A DNA stretch of 38,083 bases from Hyphomicrobiales bacterium (lineage in GTDB: Bacteria > Pseudomonadota > Alphaproteobacteria > Rhizobiales > Rhodomicrobiaceae), in NCBI GenBank assembly GCA_003153975.1, contig PMBZ01000030.1, positions 365-38,447 of the forward strand, read 5' to 3'. The notes under the pieces are model-generated. The model saw only the letters and a list, made by a program, of their open reading frames with translations. It was not told where the DNA came from and ran no database searches. Of the stretch, positions 24,948 to 31,758 are shown piece by piece. The number at the start of each line of letters is the position of its first letter. Within the stretch, counting starts at the first letter, position 1. A program made the translations under genes and the position numbers.

Positions 24948-25436
24948 ATGAACTCGATTACTTTGATCCCAATAGGCACGGTGCGCTCGACGCGAAGTGC
25001 CGCGGCGGACGGCAACTGGGACACCGAGCGCGCCGCAATCGAACTCGACCCGGCACAATTCACCCCGGAGGCCCTTTCCGGGCTCCAGGACTTTTTCCAT
25101 GCCGAAATACTTTTTTATATGGATAAGGTAAACCCTGCGAAAGTGGAGAAAACGGCCCGTCATCCGCGCAACAATGCGAGCTGGCCCAAAGCCGGCATCT
25201 TCGCGCAGCGCGGAAAGAACCGGCCGAACCAGACCGGCGCAACGATTTGCAGGATCGTGAGGGTGGAGGGGGTGAAACTTTTCGTCGAAGGACTCGATGC
25301 GATCGATGGCACGCCCGTCCTCGACATAAAGCCGTGGTTTACGGAGTTCGGCCCGCGCGGATCGGTGTTTCAACCGCAATGGGTTTCGGAATTGATGCGA
25401 GGCTATTGGCGCCTCGAAGCTGGAGAGCCGGCGTAA
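24948..25436 (+). CDS. trmO: TrmO/TsaA-family tRNA methyltransferase
   Basis: The family methylates N6 of threonylcarbamoyl-adenosine 37 in tRNA-Thr. This 162-residue protein has the family blocks IGTVRSTRS, HPRNN..WPKAGIFAQRGKN and RPNQTGATICRIVRVEG, then LDAIDGTPVLDIKPW. It is the single-domain form, shorter than E. coli TrmO (about 235 residues). The ATG at 24948 was chosen because the beta-barrel domain starts at once (SITLIPIGTV). Its ribosome site (GATGGCGGC) is weak. An ATG at 24912 has no better one. It is 33 bp upstream of a class I methyltransferase on the same strand, which may be co-transcribed. Assignment to trmO rather than another UPF0066 member is by similarity only. Confidence 0.85.
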   Translation: MNSITLIPIGTVRSTRSAAADGNWDTERAAIELDPAQFTPEALSGLQDFFHAEILFYMDKVNPAKVEKTARHPRNNASWPKAGIFAQRGKNRPNQTGATICRIVRVEGVKLFVEGLDAIDGTPVLDIKPWFTEFGPRGSVFQPQWVSELMRGYWRLEAGEPA

Positions 25437-25469
25437 CAACAAAATTCACGGACTTGATGGGCCGGCGGG

Positions 25470-26204
25470 ATGAAGACTCAAGAGCACTACGACAATCATC
25501 TGTCTTCCTTTTATTCCTGGATGATCGGCGACTTCGGCAAAGCCGTTGCTTCGCAAAGGGAGCTGTTCGAAAAGTATGGGATCGCCCCGCGAGCCTCCGG
25601 GATAGCCATCGATCTCGGCTGCGGCACGGGTCTGCAATCCCTGGCTCTTTCGGAGCTGGGATTCGATGTTCACGCAGTCGATTTCTCGCTGCCGATGCTC
25701 GGCGAGCTTCGCGCGCGTTGCCCCCGGATCGAGACCCGGCAGGGCGATTTGAGAGACCTCGAATTTGCCAAGTTTCTCGCCCCGGAGGTTATCGTCTGCA
25801 TGGGAGACACGCTCACCCATCTCGATTCCAAATCCAGCGTCGAATCTCTCGTCCAGGACTGTGCTTCACTGCTCCAGCCGGATGCTCGTCTCATCCTGAG
25901 TTTCAGGGATTTAAGCCGCCTGCCGGCGCTCGCGGACCGCTTCATGCCGGTGCGAGCGGACGAGGACAGGATTTTGACCTGCTTCCTTGAAGACGCAGGC
26001 GAAAAGGTGCGCGTGTTCGATTTGCTTTATGAAAAGCAGGGGCCGGCCTGGAAGCTCAAAAGCAGCTATTATGAGAAGCTCAAGCTGGCTGCGGGGTGGG
26101 TGCGGCAGCTTCTGCAATCTGGCTTCGAAGTTTCCGGCGAGACGTTGCCAGGCGGGCAAGAGCTGATTGTTGGCCGGAAGCGGGCGGCACCCGGCGCGCT
26201 GTGA
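25470..26204 (+). CDS. Class I SAM-dependent methyltransferase, substrate unknown
   Basis: The 244-residue product has the Rossmann SAM-binding motif I (AIDLGCGTGLQSLALSELGF) and motif II (DVHAVDFSLPML). Motif IV is degenerate (VIVCMGDTLTHL). A C-terminal GGQELIVGRK strand follows. The N-terminus (EHYDNHLSSFYSWMIGDF) is typical of small-molecule methyltransferases. GGCGGG precedes the ATG. It follows trmO by 33 bp, so a tRNA-related role is possible but unproven. The last gene of this short plus-strand run. Confidence 0.85.
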   Translation: MKTQEHYDNHLSSFYSWMIGDFGKAVASQRELFEKYGIAPRASGIAIDLGCGTGLQSLALSELGFDVHAVDFSLPMLGELRARCPRIETRQGDLRDLEFAKFLAPEVIVCMGDTLTHLDSKSSVESLVQDCASLLQPDARLILSFRDLSRLPALADRFMPVRADEDRILTCFLEDAGEKVRVFDLLYEKQGPAWKLKSSYYEKLKLAAGWVRQLLQSGFEVSGETLPGGQELIVGRKRAAPGAL

Positions 26205-26598
26205 GAGCCGGCACCGGCTTCAACCAGCTTTCGCCCGGTTTGCCGCGGCCACGGCTTAACAAACCGTTCATTTTGCGTAAGCGCGCATGATGGTAAATTC
26301 CGTCATGGTAAACGCGAAATACGCACGTTTGCCGCACGCCGATTTTTGCGAAATTTTCCGCGCTTTGGGTCGATTTTCGCGGTTCCAAAATCGCCTTTAA
26401 ATATGATCGCAGATCGCGAATTAACCATAAGCGCGCAGCCAGCTGCGGCGCACGCCGCAGCATTTTACTCGCAAACTCAAAGCGTTACACTGGCAGCCCG
26501 CACTTAACGCTTCTTCAAAGCGCATCTGCTAAACTTATTCAACATCGAAAAGCGCCGCAAAATCGCGGTCCAGCCTGGCAGACAGGGTTAACAGGTGC
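26205..26598. other. Convergent intergenic region with repeat copy B
   Basis: About 390 bp between the methyltransferase (plus) and the HIT gene (minus), with no gene. It contains dispersed repeat copy B (26255-26440) and, next to it, a hairpin CTGCGGCG-CA-CGCCGCAG (26443-26460) followed by CATTTT, a possible plus-strand terminator. The remainder is AT-rich and featureless to me. Confidence 0.6.
26255..26440 (-). repeat. Dispersed intergenic repeat, copy B
   Basis: In the minus-strand sense it shares GGTTAA, ATATTTAA, CGACCCAAA, GCGTTTACCAT and TTGTTAAG, in order, with copy A. The gapless 138-bp core is 26254-26391. This copy also holds the direct repeat TTTACCAT-N7-TTTACCAT. It lies about 160 bp downstream of the HIT stop codon in the same orientation as that gene. 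Confidence 0.75.
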
Positions 26599-27024
26599 TT
26601 AAGCCATGGCGGTGCGAAGCTTGGCGGCGTGCTGCTCCAGAAGTGCTGCATCGGCCATCACACCGGCCGGGCGCAGGGCGACGCCTTCGAAGCGCGGGAT
26701 GACATGGACGTGCAGATGGAACACGACTTGGCCGCCTGCCGGCTCGGAGAATTGCGAGATGGTCATGCCATCGGCGTTGAAGGCATTCTTCGCGGCGATG
26801 GCGACGCGCTGCACGGTCTGCACGAGCGGCACGAGCAAGCCCGGCTGGGCATCGAGAATGTTGCGCGCCGGACTCTTCGGAATGACAAGCGCGTGGCCGT
26901 CCGAGCGGGGCATGATATCCATGAAAACGAACGTATCCGCGTCCTCCCAGACGAAGTTGCAGGGGATTTCCTTGCGCAGGATTTTCGCGAAAATGTTGTT
27001 CGGATCGTATGCTGGCGTGTCCAT
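26599..27024 (-). CDS. HIT-family nucleotide hydrolase
   Basis: Histidine-triad enzymes split nucleoside phosphoramidates or dinucleoside polyphosphates. The 141-residue product has NIFAKILRKEIPCNFVWEDA at the N-terminus and HALVIPKSPARNIL in the middle. The catalytic HIT motif is FHLHVHVIPR near the C-terminus, all in the order of the Hint branch. GGTGGAG lies 6 bases before the ATG at 27024, which fixes the start against a 47-codon upstream extension. It is divergent from the MoeB/ThiF-like gene across about 206 bp. Confidence 0.93.
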   Translation of the reverse strand: MDTPAYDPNNIFAKILRKEIPCNFVWEDADTFVFMDIMPRSDGHALVIPKSPARNILDAQPGLLVPLVQTVQRVAIAAKNAFNADGMTISQFSEPAGGQVVFHLHVHVIPRFEGVALRPAGVMADAALLEQHAAKLRTAMA

Positions 27025-27230
27025 GAGCGTCTCCACCGGCTTCAAGCTTGGCCCCTTTTGGCCCCACTCCGGCACGCCGGTCAAGCGGCGCTGCTGCGGG
27101 GGCAGTGGAGAAAGCCGCTTTTCTTCGCCTGGGCGCCCCCGGCCCATCCGCCGCAAAATTTGCATGCCGGTGGTGCAAATCGCGGAAATCCCGCTAACCT
27201 ATGACAAGACCGCTCCATGGAGAGATGCCC

Positions 27231-28070
27231 GTGCTCTCGTCTGACGAAATCAAACGCTACAAGCGCCACCTGCTTTTGAAAGAGATCGGCGGGCAGGGCC
27301 AGCAGAAGCTCAAGGCTGCCCGCGTGCTCGTGGTGGGCGCGGGCGGGCTAGGATCGCCGCTCCTTATGTATCTGGCCGCTGCCGGCGTCGGCGCCATCGG
27401 CATCATCGACGACGACCGTGTGTCCATCGGCAATCTGCAGCGCCAGGTGGCCTACACCACGGCCAGCGCTGGAGAGCCCAAGGCCGAGCGCGCGGCGGCC
27501 TTCTGCCGGAGTCTCAACCCGCATGTGACGCCCGAGGCCATGCCCTTCCGGCTCACGGCGGAGAACGCGCTCGAAATCGTCTCGCGCTACGATATAGTCG
27601 CCGACGGCTCCGACAATTTCGCTACCCGCTACCTCGTCAACGACGCCTGCTACTTCGCGAGGAAACCCATGGTTTTCGCGGCGCTGGGCCAGTTCGACGG
27701 CTATCTCTCCACCTTCCGCGCCTTCGAGATGGACAAGGAGGGGCAGCCGCTGCCGAGCTACCGCTGCCTTTTCCCCGAGCCGCCGCCGCCAGGCACGGTG
27801 GCAAGCTGCGAGGAGGCCGGAGTGCTGGGGCCGGTTGCGGGCGTGCTCGGTACGCTCCAGGCAGTGGAAACGATCAAGGAAATCCTCGGAATCGGCGAGG
27901 GGCTGGTGGGCAAGCTCCTGATGTACGAGGCGCTTTCCGCACGCTTTCAGACCATCGCGCTCAAGTGGGACCCGGACAATCCGCTCAACGGCCGCAATCC
28001 CACCATCCGCGACCTGTCCATCCACCGGCATGAGCAGTCCGGCGAGGGGTGTGCGCCATCGGCCGGCTGA
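27231..28070 (+). CDS. MoeB/ThiF-type adenylyltransferase (E1-like)
   Basis: Such enzymes adenylate the C-terminal Gly of a ubiquitin-like sulfur carrier (MoaD or ThiS) for molybdopterin or thiamine synthesis. The product contains EIGGQGQQKLKAARVLVVGA with the GAGGLGSP ATP loop, DDDRVSIGNLQRQ with the Arg finger, and VADGSDNFATRYLVND. I prefer the GTG at 27231, since GGAGAG lies 6 bases upstream, giving 279 residues that start SSDEIKRYKRHLLL like MoeB. ATGs at 27201 and 27225 have poor signals. The usual four-Cys zinc site is degraded: PSYRCLFP keeps one Cys, and the C-terminal CPxC is NPLN. There is no rhodanese domain. No moaD or thiS gene is in the window, so pathway assignment is open. 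Confidence 0.88.
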   Translation: MLSSDEIKRYKRHLLLKEIGGQGQQKLKAARVLVVGAGGLGSPLLMYLAAAGVGAIGIIDDDRVSIGNLQRQVAYTTASAGEPKAERAAAFCRSLNPHVTPEAMPFRLTAENALEIVSRYDIVADGSDNFATRYLVNDACYFARKPMVFAALGQFDGYLSTFRAFEMDKEGQPLPSYRCLFPEPPPPGTVASCEEAGVLGPVAGVLGTLQAVETIKEILGIGEGLVGKLLMYEALSARFQTIALKWDPDNPLNGRNPTIRDLSIHRHEQSGEGCAPSAG

Positions 28071-28215
28071 TTACTGCTCCGCTTTCGCCTTGACATAATA
28101 TAAGAAAATCACGCAAAAATGTTTCAAGCTAACCAGCCAAGCTGTGACATGCGGCTTCGCCAAAACGAGAAAAACTCCTTTCGTTTTTCGTCCAATATGA
28201 GAGGCGTCCGGCGAG

Positions 28216-28698
28216 ATGATCTACGACAGGCTAATCGCTCAGTCTAGGAATCCAATTTTTTATACGCAGATGGGCGTCCCGGACGATTTGAGCGGGCGCT
28301 ATAACATGATAGTTATTCATATGCTTATTTTATTTACATCCACAAAAGGACTCGATGGCGGCGATGCCCAAGGGCTCAGGCAGCAGGTGTTTGAAAGATT
28401 CATTCGAGAAATGGAGTCCATGGTGCGCGACTTCGGCGTGGATGACGCCCGCGCTCAGGACGAGGTCAGGCATATTGTAGACCTCTGCTCGAAGCAAATA
28501 ATGGCCTATGATAACGCCATCGCTACCGGAGACAAAAAAAATCTGTCTGCTGAGATACTTACAGCCTTCCAGCAAGTACACGATAATTCGCAGGCCGATA
28601 CGGATGCCCTGGCCGGATACATTCTGAATGCCGTGGCGAGCGTGCAAGCCCAGCCCAGGGCCTCGATACTGAACGGACACATCGAGTTTCCGGCATAG
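28216..28698 (+). CDS. CBP3/UQCC1-like ubiquinol-cytochrome c chaperone
   Basis: In mitochondria, Cbp3 assists cytochrome b synthesis and bc1 assembly; bacterial homologues occur in alphaproteobacteria. The 160-residue protein has the family profile: LIAQSRNPIFYTQMGVPDDL, GRYNMIVIHMLILF, ERFIREMESMVRDFGVDD and AYDNAIATGDKK near the end. No signal peptide or membrane helix. The petABC operon is 4.7 kb upstream on the same strand, in line with a shared function. The start at 28216 has only a weak GGCGAG just upstream. The 145 bp before it are AT-rich and include TTGACATAATATAA, a possible promoter. Confidence 0.8.
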   Translation: MIYDRLIAQSRNPIFYTQMGVPDDLSGRYNMIVIHMLILFTSTKGLDGGDAQGLRQQVFERFIREMESMVRDFGVDDARAQDEVRHIVDLCSKQIMAYDNAIATGDKKNLSAEILTAFQQVHDNSQADTDALAGYILNAVASVQAQPRASILNGHIEFPA

Positions 28699-28892
28699 AA
28701 GAGGCGGCGGGACAGGGGCCTCGGTTCTGGAAAAATACAGTCAATTTGTAAGCGTTTCCGGCAGTCTTCCGGGACTTCGGGCGGCCGGCAGTACATATCC
28801 CGTCACTGCGCCATGGTTTTGCCCAAATGCCGGGTGTCATCCCAAGCATGTCTACGAAAGCTCATCCTTTTAGAGATTGCTGGAGGCGATCC

Positions 28893-30083
28893 ATGAAAAA
28901 GCCCTTGCTCAGCGCTGTCCTGGCCGCAGCGCTTCTTACCGGAGTGGCGGAAAGCGGCACCGCATGCACCAATACGGGCAGTTTCGACCGCTGGCTCACC
29001 CAATTCAAAGCCGAAGCGCGCAAGGAAGGCATCTCGCCGCGCGCGATCGCGGCGCTGGACGGCGTGACGATCGATCAATCCGTGATCGGCGCCGACCGCA
29101 AGCAAAGCGTGTTCAGCCAGAGCTTTCTCGAATTCTCGGATCGCATGGCTAACAAGAACCGGATCGCGGCCGGCAGCGGCAAGATCGCGAAAAACAAAGC
29201 GATTTTCCAGAAGATCGATGAGAAATGGGGCGTGCCGGCAGCGGTAATCACGGCCTATTGGGCGCTCGAAACCGACTTCGGCGCCAATAACGGCAACCAA
29301 TCCACGCTGCGCTCGCTCGCCACGCTCGCCTACGACTGCCGCCGCCCGGAGAAGTTCCGCGCCGAACTGATGGACGCGCTGCGCATCGTGGAGCGCGGCG
29401 ACATGCCGCCCGAGGAAATGAAGGGGCCTTGGGCCGGCGAGATGGGCCAGACGCAGTTCGTGGCCTCTATCTATCTGAAATACGGCGTCGATTTCGACGG
29501 GGACGGCCGGGTCGATCTCATCCGCAGCGTGCCGGACGTGCTTGCATCGTCGGCGAACTACCTGAACGCCCTTGGCTGGCGGCGCGGCGAGCCCTGGCTC
29601 AAGGAAGTGCGCATCCCCGAGCATATGGACTGGGCCGAGGCCGACCTGAACATCGAGAAGCCGGTGAGCGAGTGGGAGCGCAAGGGCGTGCGCATCGCGG
29701 ATGGCAGCAAGGTTCCGGGCAGCCTGCCCGCGGCGCTGCTCCTGCCGATGGGAAAGAACGGCCCGGCCTTCCTCGTCTTCCAGAACTTCAAGGTGTTCCT
29801 GGAATGGAACCAGTCGCTCGTCTATTGCACGACGGTGGCCTATCTCGCCTCGCGCATCGACGGCGCGCCGGCCGTCACCCGCGGCCATGCGGTGGGCTTC
29901 GGCTATGAGCCAACCAAGGAACTGCAAACGCTGTTGCGCGGGCGCGGCTTCTATGACGGCGAGGTGGACGGCAAGCTCGGCCTTGCCACGCGTGCCAGCG
30001 TGCGGAAGGCACAGCAGAAATTCGGCCTGCCCGCGGATGCCTACCCAAGCCCCGAGCTGATCGCCCGCCTGCAATCGCGGTAA
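28893..30083 (+). CDS. Lytic murein transglycosylase, MltB family, with peptidoglycan-binding domain
   Basis: It cleaves peptidoglycan to 1,6-anhydro-muropeptides in the periplasm. The 396-residue product has an export signal (MKKPLLSAVLAAALLTGVAE) ending near a Cys that is not in a clear lipobox, then an SLT_2 domain. The catalytic Glu126 is in YWALETDFGA. Further blocks are GPWAGEMGQTQFVASIYLKY and DFDGDGRVDLIRSVPDVLAS. A PG_binding_1 domain closes the protein (LLRGRGFYDGEVDGKLGLAT). GGAGGCGATCC precedes the ATG; a frame starting at 28827 adds 22 residues ahead of the signal and is less likely. The gene stands alone between the CBP3-like gene and a convergent gene. Confidence 0.93.
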   Translation: MKKPLLSAVLAAALLTGVAESGTACTNTGSFDRWLTQFKAEARKEGISPRAIAALDGVTIDQSVIGADRKQSVFSQSFLEFSDRMANKNRIAAGSGKIAKNKAIFQKIDEKWGVPAAVITAYWALETDFGANNGNQSTLRSLATLAYDCRRPEKFRAELMDALRIVERGDMPPEEMKGPWAGEMGQTQFVASIYLKYGVDFDGDGRVDLIRSVPDVLASSANYLNALGWRRGEPWLKEVRIPEHMDWAEADLNIEKPVSEWERKGVRIADGSKVPGSLPAALLLPMGKNGPAFLVFQNFKVFLEWNQSLVYCTTVAYLASRIDGAPAVTRGHAVGFGYEPTKELQTLLRGRGFYDGEVDGKLGLATRASVRKAQQKFGLPADAYPSPELIARLQSR

Positions 30084-30129
30084 AGGCGCTCCACTGTGAC
30101 GGCGCGTGCTGGATCAGCCACGCGCCGTG

Positions 30130-30507
30130 CTATCTGTCTCTTGAAATTTCTTCGATAAAGCGAAAGCGCCGGTCCGTATATGGATGGCTGCCCGAGAAGA
30201 AATACGAGGCAAGATCGAAGAGCAGTCGAAAAGCATCCTGGTAGTATTTCTCGGGGAACTCCCTTGGGAAATTTTCGTGAGTTGCCCACGACTGGACGAA
30301 CCACGAGACATACCAAAATCCATCCGCAACCCAGCGCTCGACTTGCTCCGCGCCTTCCAAATCCGCGCAGCATTGGTCCATGGCGGTGACAAGCCGCAGG
30401 AACGCGGCGCGGTCCCACTTTAAGCCGCACCGCAACTGAATGAGAAAAGAGCCATCCTCCGCGGCGAACTCATCACGCAGAATTGCGAAATTGGGCTTCT
30501 CCGCCAC
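30130..30507 (-). CDS. Uncharacterised protein, 125 aa
   Basis: The start is GTG at 30507 with GGAG 6 bases upstream. The product is soluble, acidic and helical, rich in aromatics. Notable segments are FLIQLRCGLKWDRAAFLRLV, VADGFWYVSWFVQSWATHEN and FPREFPEKYYQDAFRLLFDL. The ending SYFFSGSHPYTDRRFRFIEE is distinctive. I do not recognise the family; the size and fold pattern would allow a small binding or immunity-type protein, but no partner gene is present. It sits 27 bp downstream of prfB on the same strand and could be read through from it. Confidence 0.65.
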   Translation of the reverse strand: MAEKPNFAILRDEFAAEDGSFLIQLRCGLKWDRAAFLRLVTAMDQCCADLEGAEQVERWVADGFWYVSWFVQSWATHENFPREFPEKYYQDAFRLLFDLASYFFSGSHPYTDRRFRFIEEISRDR

Positions 30508-30534
30508 TTCGGACTCCAGCTTCAGCCGGATTCA

Positions 30535-31666
30535 TTAATCCAAATCCGCGACCGATGCCGGCCCGCCGCCGTGGACGCGCTGCGCGAGCGCCGCCTCGAT
30601 GAACGGCGTTATAGCGCCATCGAGCACTTCGGGCGGGTTCGTGCTGACCACGCCTGTGCGCAGGTCCTTCACCATCTGATAGGGCTGCAGCACGTAGGAG
30701 CGGATCTGATGCCCCCAGCCGATTTCGGTCTTGGACGCCGCCGCCGCCTGCGCCGCATCCTCGCGCTTCTTCAGCTCCATCTCGTAGAGCCGCGCCTTCA
30801 GCATCGCCCAGGCCGTGGCCCGGTTCTTGTGCTGCGAGCGCTCGTTCTGGCATTGCACCACGATGTTGGTGGGGATGTGCGTAATACGCACCGCGCTGTC
30901 GGTGGTGTTCACGTGCTGGCCGCCGGCTCCGCTCGCGCGGTAGGTGTCGATCCGGCATTCGCTTTCGTTCACGGCGATGTCGATGGCCTCGTCCACCACC
31001 GGATAGACCCACACCGAGGCAAAGCTCGTGTGCCGGCGTGCGTTGGAGTCGTAGGGCGAGATGCGCACCAGGCGGTGCACGCCGGACTCGGTCTTGAGCC
31101 AGCCATAGGCGTTCTGGCCCTTGATCTGGATGGTCGCCGACTTGAGGCCCGCCTCCTCGCCTGCGTTGCTTTCGATCAGTTCGACCTTGTAGCGCTGCTC
31201 GTCGGCCCAGCGCATGTACATGCGCAAGAGCATCTCGGTCCAGTCCTGGCTCTCCGTGCCGCCGGCGCCCGCGTGAACCTCAAGGAAGGTGTCGTTGCCG
31301 TCGGCCTCGCCCGAGAGCAGTGCCTCCACCTCGCGGCGCTGAGCCTCGGCCTTAAGCGCGGCCAGCGAGGCTTCGGCATCGGCAACCACCTCCTCGTCGT
31401 GCTCCTCCTCGCCAAGCTCGATGAGTCCGGTGGCGTCGTTCAGCCGCGAATCGAGCTGGGAATAGGAGGTAAGCGCGGTGTCGAGATGCTGGCGCTCGCG
31501 CAGGACCTTCTGGGCGCGTTGAGGATTTTCCCAAAGTGCCGGGTCCTCGGCCGCCGCGTTCAGCTCCTTGAGACGGATCTGCGCCTTATCCCAGTCAAAG
31601 ATACCTCCGCAGAAGCGACAGGGATTGCTTGATTTCATCGACGATGGCGAGTGTTTCAGGGCGCAT
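30535..31666 (-). CDS. prfB: Peptide chain release factor 2 with programmed +1 frameshift
   Basis: It terminates translation at UGA and UAA. The first 23 codons (31666-31598, [20 protein letters not shown] and three more) end at CTT followed by an in-frame TGA at 31597-31595. The main frame resumes as GAC TGG GAT ([12 protein letters not shown]), for a total of 376 residues. The peptidyl-hydrolysis motif GAGGQHVN is present. The codon-recognition tripeptide reads SPY ([16 protein letters not shown]) in place of E. coli SPF; I believe this is common in alphaproteobacteria but have not checked. GTP/ribosome contact regions look normal. The start was chosen where the conserved N-terminus begins. 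It lies 92 bp downstream of the PBP1a gene on the same strand. Confidence 0.95.
31595..31609 (-). promoter_or_regulatory. RF2 programmed frameshift site
   Basis: On the minus strand CGGAGGTATCTTTGA places a Shine-Dalgarno-like GGAGG three bases before the slippery CTT-TGA. This is the canonical autoregulatory arrangement in which scarce RF2 lets the ribosome slip +1 and make more RF2. Confidence 0.95.
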
Positions 31667-31758
31667 TTCAAAGGTCCATTCGCGGTAATGGCCGGTGCGG
31701 ACGCGGGCGTCCAACTCCAGCCAGTCAGAGAGCTTCGTTCCGATGAGGCCAAGGCCGG

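Noticed and set aside
26588-26602. TTAA-N7-TTAA, a match to the CtrA core consensus
   Set aside because: It overlaps the stop codon of the HIT gene in a convergent region with no start nearby, so a promoter role is implausible.
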